Both the position numbers and the translations under genes were made by a program. A stretch of 64,000 nt of DNA, taken from contig NW_020825298.1 of assembly GCF_003286085.1 (NCBI RefSeq), positions 3,286,001-3,350,000 of the forward strand, given 5' to 3'. The stretch comes from Drosophila persimilis. Its lineage: Eukaryota > Arthropoda > Insecta > Diptera > Drosophilidae. This document shows positions 49,283 to 60,000 of this stretch, in pieces. Positions within the stretch are counted from its first letter, which is position 1. Every line of letters begins with the position of its first letter. The notes under the pieces were generated by a model. It made no database searches. It saw nothing but the letters and a program-made list of their open reading frames with translations, and was not told the origin of the DNA.

Positions 49283-50405
49283 ATGGAGCCGGAGCAAGCT
49301 GCAAGCACCGAGAGTACGTTCTTGAAATAAATTAAATATCTCGTATTTTATGGATCTCTTACAGCCGAGTCCGGTATTGACCTGTTGGTCATCGTGCTGG
49401 ACACGAACCCATCTCAGCACATTGTCCGCCAGAACCCGCAGAACCTTACACAGATCCTGGAGGCGGTGATCGCTTTTGGCAATGCGCATCTCATGCAAAA
49501 GGCTCAGAACAAATTGGCGGTCATATCCTGCGCCCATCACGCAACGTAAGTGGTGTGTAGTTTAGTCCAAACTTGCTATTGACCAAGTTTTTCTCTCGCA
49601 GAAATTTCCTCTACCCACAGCCAAGGCGTCAGGTGGAACTTCGCCAGATCGACGGCCAGTACGAGGCCTTCAGCTTGGTGGAGAAGACGGTGAAGCAGCA
49701 GCTGGGCAGCATTCTGATGAATGCGCCTCGCCTTGGTTCACCCTGTGAGAGCCTGCTGGCTGGCAGTATGGCCATGGCCCTTTGCTACATATCAAGAGTG
49801 AGTAGATCTGAGCTTTAAAGACAACTAATCCAATCCGAATTTGGTTTCGTTTCAGTTGCAACGGAATGTGGCCGCCGGCGTAAAGATGCACTCTCGCATC
49901 CTGGTGCTGACGGGCAGCAATGAGTGCTCCTCCCAATACATGACGTTCATGAATGTCTTCTTTACCGCACAAAAGCTTGGCATTACAATTGACACCTGCG
50001 CTTTGGATAAAACCCTAAGCCTGCTGCAGCAAGGCTGTGATATCACCACGGGCCAGTTCCTAAAGGTCACCCAATTGGATGGCCTGCTTCAGTATCTACT
50101 GTGGGTGTTTCTGCCGGCACCGCAGATGCGTCACAAATTGGTATTGCCGCCACCGCCAAAGGTTGACTATCGCGCCTCCTGCTTCTGCCATCGAGAGCTC
50201 ATCGACATTGGCTACGTCTGTTCCGTTTGCCTATCTGTGTTCTGCAAATATAGCCCCATTTGCACCACATGCCAGTGAGTATGAATGGCTTTTTTTTCCT
50301 GACTGATGGTACAAGTCATATTTTTATCTTTAAAGCACAATTTTCAAAACTCCGGGACCACTGCCTGTAAAGGGCAAAAAGAAAAAAAAGGATAAACAAA
50401 TGTAG
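49283..50405 (+). CDS. Tfb4: TFIIH core subunit p34 (GTF2H3/Tfb4)
   Basis: Subunit of the TFIIH core, used in transcription initiation and nucleotide-excision repair, which binds p44. Exons: 49283-49313, 49365-49545, 49602-49797, 49856-50274, 50336-50405; 298 aa. A short first exon ([10 protein letters not shown]) leads into the von Willebrand A-like domain ([25 protein letters not shown]). A C-terminal C4-type zinc finger follows ([27 protein letters not shown]). A Lys-rich tail ends the protein, as in the human orthologue. All five junctions use standard GT-AG sites. Confidence 0.94.
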
Positions 50406-50548
50406 CTGCCACCACGGTAAATATACATTAGGATTGGGTCGCAAAGGAATTCGATGCTCCTTCATATTTTATAACTCAAATCCCATCGCATTCAAAGATG
50501 AAAACTCGTTCCATTTACGCCTCAGTTTCTATTCAGGAACATACATTT

Positions 50549-52063
50549 TCATACATTTCTTGTAATTTTACTAAAATACATTGGGCCAAAGTTTGCTGGC
50601 AGATAGGGTATCACCATTTGTCCATATTTGAGACCCTTGGGATGCTCAAACTTGAAAACATCCGAAAAGAGCTCCGTGTGTCGGCTCAGATCTTTGATGG
50701 TGGCAGTGATGCCATGTTCGACGAAGACCTTCTGCAGGGCCATGTGGACCACGCCATCGTTTTGAATGGGAGATAGCGAGCATGTGGAGTAGACGAGGCT
50801 GCCGCCGGGTCGAAGCAGGCGCAAGCAGTTTGTCAAAATGCCCGCCTGGAGCTCGGGTATGCGCAGTCGCTCCTTAATACGCGACGGCTTGAAGATGTTG
50901 TTGTCCTGCTCCATGACCACATGTCGATCGGTGGTGCAGGGCACATCCACCAGTATTTTGTCGTACTGCTCGTACTCGTCTAGATTGCGTGCATCACTCT
51001 GGCTGAAGATCAGATGCCTTGCTGCCGACCGCTGCTTGTAGTCAAACAGGAACTCCTGCATGAGTCGGCGCAGTCTGTTCAGTCGCGACTCCTGGATATC
51101 GTTGCACACCAGTTGGTCCAGATGCAGTGTCTGCAGCAGCAACAGGGACTTGCCACCCGGCGAGGCACAGGCATCTAACACCCTTTCGCCGGGTTGCACC
51201 TGCAGGAAGAGTGGGGGCAGGGTGGAGGCGCCATCCATCAGGAAATGAGAGGAGACGCCCGTGAGGCATTTCTTCGGGGCCTTGAAGTCCGAGCAGTTTC
51301 CCATCTCGTAGGTGTAAAGGGCCAAGTGTTCGGGAAAGTGAAACGAAGTTTCCGGCTCTATCCTGAGGGGAAAGTCCGCACTGGTCTGATAGTATTTGTA
51401 GTGCTCAGACTCTGCCACCCAGTCCTCCATTCCCTTGATGCTGTGCGCAGGCATATACTCGTACAGGCCGCCGGTGCCGAACTGAGGATCGACTAGGCGG
51501 TGCTCATCCAGTTTAACATCTTCCTCCAGCGCTTTTGTCAGGCTCTGCTTAAAGTCCGGCGACTCTGTTTGTGACTCCTCCTTTTCCTCGACATTGTCGT
51601 ACTTCAGTTGTTGTGGCATCTGAACAGCCGCGCCACCCTCTCCAGCGCTGGGATAAATCGACGCCACCTCGCGTTCCTGTTGCTTTCTCAGCAAAGCATC
51701 AAGTTTGTCGTCTATTTCGTAACGATTCTGGCCCTGGCCCTTCAGCGCCGGGTCTGTCCCCTGAAGACGTTCCTGAGCCAAATTGATGAGGGACTTCATG
51801 TTGATGGCCCCATCCGTTTCCAGCATGCTGCAGGTCTGTTCCGTGTCCCCGAAATTGTTCACCATAGCAATGTACTTGTGCCTCGTGAGCAACGCGGCTC
51901 GCATGTTCTTCCACCGTCCGCCGTACACAGAGCCGTAGAAGTCATCGAAGCTTTCTAAGGCCCGGTCGCAGTTGTTTTTCTTGTTCTGCAGGACATTCCA
52001 TCGCTTCTTCCCTCCACTTTTCCAGCGTCGCTGCAGCCAGCAAATGTTGCGTAGGATCAACAT
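50549..52063 (-). CDS. Nsun4: NSUN4-like mitochondrial rRNA cytosine-C5 methyltransferase
   Basis: RNA m5C methyltransferase of the NOL1/NOP2/Sun family. NSUN4 methylates mitochondrial small-subunit rRNA and, with MTERF4, promotes mitoribosome assembly. One uninterrupted exon, 504 aa. The N-terminus is basic and hydrophobic (MLILRNICWLQRRWKSGGKKRW), as expected of a mitochondrial presequence. The SAM-binding block VLDACASPGGKS lies near residue 300. Both catalytic-cysteine motifs are present: VDVPCTTDRH (near 380) and VYSTCSLS (near 430). The protein ends ANFGPMYFSKI, matching the NSUN4 C-terminus rather than NSUN3. An acidic linker of about 100 residues precedes the core. The D. melanogaster counterpart is CG4749, from memory. 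Confidence 0.93.
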   Translation of the reverse strand: MLILRNICWLQRRWKSGGKKRWNVLQNKKNNCDRALESFDDFYGSVYGGRWKNMRAALLTRHKYIAMVNNFGDTEQTCSMLETDGAINMKSLINLAQERLQGTDPALKGQGQNRYEIDDKLDALLRKQQEREVASIYPSAGEGGAAVQMPQQLKYDNVEEKEESQTESPDFKQSLTKALEEDVKLDEHRLVDPQFGTGGLYEYMPAHSIKGMEDWVAESEHYKYYQTSADFPLRIEPETSFHFPEHLALYTYEMGNCSDFKAPKKCLTGVSSHFLMDGASTLPPLFLQVQPGERVLDACASPGGKSLLLLQTLHLDQLVCNDIQESRLNRLRRLMQEFLFDYKQRSAARHLIFSQSDARNLDEYEQYDKILVDVPCTTDRHVVMEQDNNIFKPSRIKERLRIPELQAGILTNCLRLLRPGGSLVYSTCSLSPIQNDGVVHMALQKVFVEHGITATIKDLSRHTELFSDVFKFEHPKGLKYGQMVIPYLPANFGPMYFSKITRNV

Positions 52064-52278
52064 TTTTTATCAATCAAATCAACATTTTTTATCACATACC
52101 TTTTCACCGTATATTTACGGTATATTTTAAACTGTGACGTATTTTCCGTATATTTCTGAGTGTCTGGCCGTATATAGTTTTTATCGTTAAATCCGCGGTC
52201 ACACTGAAAAAGCCGCGCGTCATCAGAAATTCAAAAATTATTGTAAATTTGGAAATAAAAAGATTGGGAACTGCTGCA
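52064..52278. promoter_or_regulatory. Divergent promoter, NSUN4 side
   Basis: CGGTCACACTG at 52196-52206 is a full match to core-promoter Motif 1. Upstream of it are three GTATATTT-type elements at about 52111-52155, two of them inside CGGTATATTT and CCGTATATTT, resembling Ohler motif 6. The two motifs commonly co-occur in TATA-less Drosophila promoters. They probably serve the NSUN4-like gene; Motif 1 points away from it, towards the pseudogene. Confidence 0.65.
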
Positions 52279-53690
52279 ATGAATCAATTGAACCAATTCC
52301 ACGCGCCCTCGTTCGGAGATGATGCCATGCCAACGGAGCCCCCCAACCATGCTGTAAGTGACACGGATAGATAGAGAATAGTAGACAGCGAGCGCCCAGG
52401 TCCCAGAACAAACTAATAGCTGCACACAGGCTTTACAGAGAGAGTTTTTACAGCTGAGTACTTCCACTAAATGATGAGCATCGATGTCATTAATGGTTTT
52501 ATAATGAACGAAGCGCGGAGATCGGAATCGCACACATTGGGGTCGCGCTGCCACTGTAGTCGTACCTCCCAATCGCACCCGCACGTCTAGCCGTTCGCTG
52601 GGTACCAGCTGGACGATTCCTCCAGCACTCACACAAGCAAACCCACAGAACACACCAATGCACAGAGCTCCTCCACCCGAACGGACGGAATCGCTATAGC
52701 TAACATAGGCTATGTTATCGATACAAAGCAGCCGTAGCAGCAGCAGCAACGACCACATAATCAGCAGAAGCAGGGCAGGTCGACCCAACGTCCTTACCAC
52801 ATACTCCTCCGCTTCTCCCCGCTGTGGGTGCACAAGCACAGGTAGCTGGGCTTGGCGGCGGCGGCGGGCGAGCGAATCGGTCTCTCTGCTCCTCAGATGA
52901 AGAAGTTCCTAGTTAGAGAGCCGTCTTGGGGGTTTAGCATTAATAAAATGATTAACCTAACGCCAATGCTTTTGTTTTCGTTGCAGTCGCAGAGACAGCT
53001 CAGCCTGGATCATTCCACGTTCATTAACGACGACGAGGAGAATGGCGACACGTATGGCGGCGGCGGCGGGCACAGTATGATGAAGCAGCTCGAGCACGAG
53101 AATCAACATCAGATGCTGCCACAGCTGTCGCCAGCTCCACAGCAGTCGCAGCAGCAGCCGCAAGTGCTGGCACAAGCTCCGTCAAAGCCTCTGGCATCGT
53201 TTGCCCTGTTTTTCCGGCATGCTCCCTCGAACAGATATCCGTCATCATCCACACCATGTGGGAATCTCTGGACGAGACGCAGAAGAACGTGTATACCCAG
53301 CGGAACGAGCAGGAGAAGCGCGACTTTGTGCGCAACATGCGCGACTATCGCCAGCAGTTGTCGGAAACAGAAATCCCTCCGGAGATTGGCAGCAGCATGC
53401 CAGATGCTGTCGCTTCTGTGCCGGCGATTCAAACGATTGATCTGATCTCGCCAAAAACTGGAATGAGCGACGAACAAACGACACCGTTGGCCACAGCCAC
53501 CGTAGAACCTCCCGAGCAAATTTAGTTGCTCACCGAGGCGGCCCAGGCGCCAAAGTGCACGCGGGAGCAGTGCAACAAGCCGGACTGGGAGGATGAGTAC
53601 TGCAGCAACGAGTGAGCGGTCATCCACTGCCGGAACGTTTTCAGCTCTCATTGAAGAGCTCTCCGACCTATGTGCACCGACTGAAACACC
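52279..53690 (+). pseudogene. TOX-type HMG-box pseudogene
   Basis: Two-exon relic: 52279-52355 (MNQLNQFHAPSFGDDAMPTE) and 52987 onward, with intact GT-AG splice sites flanking a roughly 630 bp intron, so it arose by DNA duplication, not retroposition. The HMG box begins PSKPLASFALFFR but then jumps out of frame to CSLEQISVIIHTMWESLDET, lacking about a dozen residues. Further on there is a stop after PEQI (53523-53525). A TGA then replaces the Cys of the conserved YCSNEC block at 53611-53613, after which the TOX-like tail (AVIHCRNVF) resumes. At least three disabling lesions make a functional box protein unlikely. The parent may be the orthologue of D. melanogaster CG12104 (from memory). A TATCGATA (DRE) lies in the intron at 52716-52723. 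Confidence 0.85.
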
Positions 53691-55409
53691 CAACTAAGAT
53701 TAGTCTTATAGTTTAGTTCAAATCTACCAAATTGCATTGCTCCCTCGCGTGCTGACGTCGTGCCCCCATCAGCTGTTACACGTCTGGGGCGTTGCCAGCC
53801 TCGATAAAAACGAATTGCTGCAAACGCTGATGCATGCATGCCCCTAATTGAGGGGGAATACTACATATATACGTGCGTGTCATGGCCCCTCGCAAAAACC
53901 ACAACTACACTACACAACTACATACCTAGTTTTCTCGGCTACTTGTAGCACGATCGGGACGTGCGACGGCTTCCTGTGATCGGAAAAATGTTCCTGATTT
54001 GATGGAGTCCTTATCAAGGAGCAAGGATATTTTCCCCAAACAAAAATATGTAATTTTCTCCGCTTTTCTGATCGGTATAGTTTCCCCGATGCAGCATACA
54101 GCATGGATGATTTTTCAACATTTATTTTCATCATATCTTAGCTATGTATAAATAAATAAACAAGTGGAAAACATAGCGATATCTATATAGAGTCTATAGT
54201 CAAAGTTCTTCTTGTCGATGGTCAGGTCGAAGGATAACGATGGCTTGTTAGGTTCCAATCTTGCTAGGGCTGCGCTTCTGTGCTGCTAGGATACGATTCT
54301 GTCTGGCTGGGACAGGACTCGGTCTGTCTCGCATACGCCTCGTCTTGCCTCTCGTGGACGTGATCCAACAATTCCGCCGTCGATCATTGACCTCTGCTGC
54401 AGCGGACGGGACGCCACATTCTCGACTCAGCGACACAGCAGCGTCTTCATGGCTATGGCCCGCAGCAGGACACGCAGTGGCTGGGACTGTCCAGCCAGGA
54501 GCACATCCCATGGACCAGCCGAGAGGACGAGGAGCTACGGCGGAATCACCCGCGGAGGAGGTACCGACGGTGAGCGGACTGGAAAGGCTCAGAAAACAGC
54601 GGGGATGCAAGGAAGAGGGCCATGGCTGTGGCCGGACCCAAAGGTCGCCCAGCCAAAGTCCACAGCCTCGCTCGACAGGAATTATGTCCCTAGGAACGCA
54701 TGGCATCGTGGCCCCATGCGCAGCAGCCGACGGGGAGGTTGCGACGTCAGCTGGTCAAGCGCCTCGAAAGAACAGCTGGCATCGAGCGCACACTCGCTCA
54801 TATGAAGACATACCGGCATATCGGTGTCCGCGGGCACGCAAAAGGTATTGCTGAATGAAAATTAAAGGAAGAGTTGAATAAAGTAAATGAATAACTTTAC
54901 CTGTCGGGGTAAGAGGAGGAGATTGCGTGGTAAGAGGTAAGAGGATCAAATATAATGATGAATCTGCCACATGTTCCCATAAGATTGAAGTCCGGTTCGA
55001 AGCGAATAAATCCTAGTATATGGCGTTGCACAAAAACGGATCTAAAATAGCAATATACTCGAACATTAGATACACTAACGTTTATGGGTAGTTTTTTTTA
55101 GCCAATTAGACCAGCGCAAAGAACAGTATTTAGTCACTTTCACTACGACATCGCTTTATTTGTAGATAACTTTTGAATCATGAGTGTTAAGTACAATAGG
55201 CGGGCTGAAGTGTTTCCATCTTTGAGGCATGGAGGTACAGATACTTAGGGATACAGCAAACTAAAAGCTATAATTGGTAATTTGTAATTGGTATATACAG
55301 TCCAGGCAGGGTGACGTGACCATTCGGTGCTTGCTCTGTTCAAAAGTCATCTGAGTAGGTTGAAATCGATCCTATCGTCGAGAGATTACGCTCGTATGGC
55401 CTTGTGGAC
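53691..55409. other. Spacer with a GC-rich open-frame island
   Basis: Between the TOX pseudogene and the transporter. 54248-54854 is GC-rich against an AT-rich background and is open for 118-197 codons in three frames at once (two plus, one minus). None gives a recognisable domain, and the translations are compositionally ordinary for GC-rich DNA. No splice context or homology is visible. The remainder is AT-rich and featureless. Confidence 0.4.
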
Positions 55410-57044
55410 TTAGGGCTTCGCAGGTATGTCCTTCAATGGGGTCTTCTCATCCTTGGCCTCTGGATCCTTGGGGGATCCAGACTTGTTCCACGGCTGTTCA
55501 CTTCCAGAGCCGAATATAACAAAGACCAGGAATTCCAGGGTGAACAGGACAATTGTCACACCAAAGATGATGCGCCAGGCTGAAATATTTTGCTGTAAAA
55601 TAGGAAAAGGTAAGCAAATGATCCAGTAATACGAGTATGCAATTTCTTCCACTTACATTGCCATGGGTGACGAAGCCCACGAAGAGGGGCACTATAATAC
55701 CCGGCAAAGTCGCCGCCGTGTTGGTCAAAGCCACCAAAGTGCCAGCAAAGTTAGGGGCAATGTCGATGTGATTGGAGAGGAATCCGGAGAACATGGCGCC
55801 CATGGCCACAATGCCCACAGACATGACGGTGACGGCTTCGTAGTGATGGCAGCCGATATAGCAGAGGATCAGGAGACAAATACCCGGAATGATCGTGCAA
55901 ATGGAGGTGGCCGTCTTTCGGGCAATGGTGGTGCTAATCTTACCTGGAAATTAATCAGACCAGAAGAGGATCAGAATGAGAACGGAATGGAATCGTAGAT
56001 CAAACTCACCCTTCGACTGGAGAGTGTCCAAAACCTTGCCGAGGACGATACTGAAGATGATCATGGGGAAGTAGGGGAGGGCGCTGAGCGCCGCATTGCT
56101 CGCCACATTGAACTTGAGCACCTGCTTCATGTAGAATGGGATTTCGATGAGGAACATGTACCAGCCAAAGTTGTTGCAGGTATGCGCAATGAGGATGGCC
56201 CAGAACGGAATCGACTTGAAGACCTTGCCCCATGGCACTGCTGGATGGTGTTCGACCTTCTGCTCAGTGCCCAGCGAGCTGGTGATCATCTGACGTTCCT
56301 CGGCGCTGATGAAGCGCTGCTTATTGGGATTGTCCTGAACCAGCACAGTCCACAGTAGCATCCAGATGCAACTGAGGGCACCCATTACATAGAACACCGA
56401 TTCCCAGCCCCACTGGGCGGACAGGACGCCGGCGAGAAGGATGGACAAGGCTGTTCCCGCAGAAGTACCCACATAGATGATCGTGGACATGACCATGCGC
56501 TCGGTTGGCGGTGCCCACGAGGCAATCATCACGTGCATGGCCGGGAAGGAGGCTCCTCCACCAATACCCTCGAGCACACGCATCAGGATCAGGCCACCGT
56601 AATGCATTTCGGTGAAGACTGGCGTCAGCAGGGTGCACACCACATTGATGGCCACCGAGAACAGCATCACCCACTTGGCCGAGAAGTTCTCGGCCACATG
56701 GGCCAGCGGAATCTGCGACACGAGATAGCCCCAGAAGTAGCAGCTCAGCAGGGTGCCCTGCAGGGGTTCACTCCATGTAAATGGTCCGTCCTCCACCTTG
56801 GCCGTGACATTGGTAGCGCCACCCGGCGGCGAGCAAGTCTCCACTAAACTATCGGCCTCCCTTGTCCCATTAAAGAGGGTTACGGATCCGGAAACGCTGC
56901 CATGTCCTATATCGTTAAGTTCCTTGATGGCCGTGTGGTTCACCATGGCAACCATAGCCACACTGAGATTCACCTTCAGGCCATAGACGATGGCCATGCC
57001 AATGGATCCAAGCAGCGCCAGCACATAGCGGGCGGGCACAAGCT
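55410..57044 (-). CDS. MFS3: SLC17-family major facilitator transporter (5' exon not found)
   Basis: Proton- or sodium-coupled organic-anion/phosphate transporter of the SLC17 type, in the plasma or lysosomal membrane. Exons seen (minus): 56010-57044, 55657-55943, 55410-55592, about 501 aa, phases consistent. The first listed exon begins in codon phase with (x)LVPARYVLALLGSIGMAIVYGLKVNLSVAMV, so a short upstream coding exon with the start codon is missing and must lie beyond 57046, possibly kilobases away. Hydrophobic segments, a glycosylatable first extracellular loop (NGTRE, NVTAK) and the family motif GVLEGIGGGASFPAMH-like block are visible. Sites such as IPLAHVAENFSAKW fit SLC17. The cytoplasmic tail is Lys/Asp/Glu-rich. 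The name follows CG4726 by synteny and is less certain than the family. Confidence 0.85.
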
Positions 57045-60000
57045 CTGCAAAGAGAAAATGTAATAATAGTATGTATATATAGAAGGGATATATCTGAAGT
57101 TATAGCGATCCCAACCTAATGTTTTCCATAATTTTTAGCGTTACTTTAACTTTGAAAATGTTTTAAATGTTTAAATTTCTTTAAGAAGTAACTCTTTATT
57201 CGCATCTGATTAGTGCCACAAGCCACTTGGTTAATGCATCGATATTGATTATCCGATGTTCGACCAGTTCCTTTTAGCACTACCAGACTTAAAACCAATT
57301 AAGTGAATTAAGTTCTTAGGTTCATGGATACAAGTTGCATTCAAACTTTATGGATATTACAACTTGCTATTACATAGCTCTCTTTGGGGGCACACTATAT
57401 AGAAGTAAAGTACTGCTATCAAAGCATTCCTTAAAAATCCGGAATAGTGTTCACGGCACAGATATAGATATGACACATGGCAGTGGAACCAATAACCTGG
57501 GGCCCAGGTAACGGTAATGGTAATGGTAATACCAGCCAGACACGAGTTCTTCTAATAGCCAGCCCCTGATTAGTGACAGTTGGGTAGGGGCAGGTCAGTA
57601 TACAGCGTGTAGGGGGCCGCCACGCGCATCGATACACCTTGATGGTGGTGCGATGTCTGGCAATTAAGTATATGCGTACGCTCCCACAGATAACAAACTG
57701 TATAAATTTATGGTCTTTATTTTCAATTTCACTTTCATGGCTGTCAGAAATTTGTCTTGCGATTACATACATATTTATGTGTGCTAATTGTTATTCGTTG
57801 TATTGGTATTGTGGCCATAAGTTGTGTAATGTCTGGGAAATACTCTCACGTTTGTTCCTTAACTTATCTTTATTTTGCTTTTGACTCGAACTTTTATTAG
57901 AAGAGCATTTGAACTTCGTTGTGCATTCATTTCTTCGCTGCTTAATCTTTGTTTGCTCTTGGTTGAACGACATAAATTATCAATTGATTGTTCATAGATT
58001 CCCTCGTATTGCTATATTTACTTGCTCGTCTGGTTGTGTTGGGTGCGGTCTGGTGTGGATAAGTTAAAGCGTTTAGGATTAGAAGAAGGCACAAAGGCAG
58101 ACTGATCCAATGGCTAGACCATCTTTCAAAATATGTGATAATTTCTTAAATAGCTGCGAAAACTCACAAGATTATCTAAGAACATGTGAACAATTTTCAA
58201 AATATTTATGAGCGAAACGGGTGCACATAGACGAATTCACAAATTTACCATTTCTGTGATAAGAACTCTTATAATTTTGCTGTATTTTTTATTGTTATAA
58301 AATTCGATTAGATTCGTTTATCGTTAGGTCCCGCTGGAAAGGCCGAAAAATAGGCGTACTATTCTGCATTGTTTGTTTCGAGTAAACATTATTATTTGCA
58401 TATTCAAACGCTTGGCTAACTTTGACGAATGTTTGCCTCAAGCATATTGTTGGGATAGGCTATATATACATCCATACACAAATGATGTATGTATGTCTGT
58501 ACCGATTACGTCGGAAAAATCATAAATGTGGCGACAGTTTGTCTTCAGAGTTTGGTGTTCGGAAAATACCAACAGAAGTGTATATTTAAGAATAAAGATA
58601 TATATTCTATCTGCAAGTATTGTTTATATCTTTGACTTCCATGTGACCTTGCCCGGACAGCAGTAGGTAGTCCGCAAAAGAAGACGAGACCGAGCCTGGG
58701 CATAAAAACGCCAAAAACAAATCAAATATGCTGTGACCAGGGCTAACGGGGGGGGCATCTAAAAAAAGCCGCTCCGACCTGAACCTGAAGGATATCACAA
58801 GCACACACACACACACGCATATGTATACCCAGGAAGTTATCCATGGGACTCACGCACACTCGAACGACCTTTCGGCCGGCTTTGAGGTCAAAGTTTGTTC
58901 TTGGCCTTGCATTTCGCACAACTGGCAACAATTTTCGTCATCCGCACACACTTGTTGCACTTGCACTTGCATTTGGCCAAAATAGCTGCATATGGCAGAT
59001 GCACACCCAAGAACCAGATGGAACCCCAGGCCCAGGCATCATCCCCCAATCATATACACACCCACAAGCCCGTATGACACTTACTGCCCAATATGCTGCC
59101 TTTGGCAGGCACTTCCTCCGTCATTTTGTGTGTTGCAGCAGCTGGCGACCCGAAAAATGTGTGATTTGTTTATGCAAACAAATGGAAATAGATCCGAATA
59201 GTTGTCAGGTTTTTAGTTGGTTATACGCGGCGACACCAAGCCCAACCAAATCGAATTCGAAGCAAAGCTATACTCGCGGGCACGTGCGTTCCCTGAAACA
59301 GTTGCTCTCCAACTGAGGCGGCAAGCTGGAATGCTCTTAGGTTTTGTGCGTCGTCCCCCGAATATTTTGAGTTTCGTTTGGAGAACAGAACAGGCATTTC
59401 TCGCTATAGATATATGTATGTATGTATACTGCGCGTTTGAATGGTGTTTGCTTCTGCTTTGGCCCAGTGGTGGCGGTTCTCGGATTTTGGGATCTTGTTC
59501 TCATGGACTGTACTGGAGTCTTGCCTGTCGGCTGGCGCGAGGGTTCGGCTGGGGCTCGGGTACGAACTGGCGCCGAAAGTTGATGTCGTCATGCTTGAAT
59601 ATCTTGAACATTCGGTCGTCATGCCTCTGGCTGTGGCACGGCACGGATTTCGTTTGGCTTTCATTCGATTGCATCGACGCTGAATTACGGTGGGGTCGTG
59701 TGGCGTCGTGCTTTTTGTCAGCACACTCCCCTTCGCATTTCGTGAATTTCAAAATGATTCATGAGTGGGTCAACATCACCTGTGTATTTTTAAAGTTGGT
59801 TTTTCAGTTGGAGGGAGGAAGTCTCTTTGGCTATAATATTTATAATCTTGGAACACTTAAATAAACTAGCATTTGACAATAATTGATAATTAAATTAAAA
59901 GTAGTAGTGCTATTAAAAGTAGGCCGTGTTAATACTCCAGTATTTCTTTTAGGCAATTAAAAATAGAACGAAAGATCTGTTTGTGGGAATAACATACTTT

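Noticed and set aside
59217..59864. 215-codon plus-strand open frame
   Set aside because: Composition is rich in Trp, Cys and Ser as expected of non-coding read-through, and no domain or splice context was seen.
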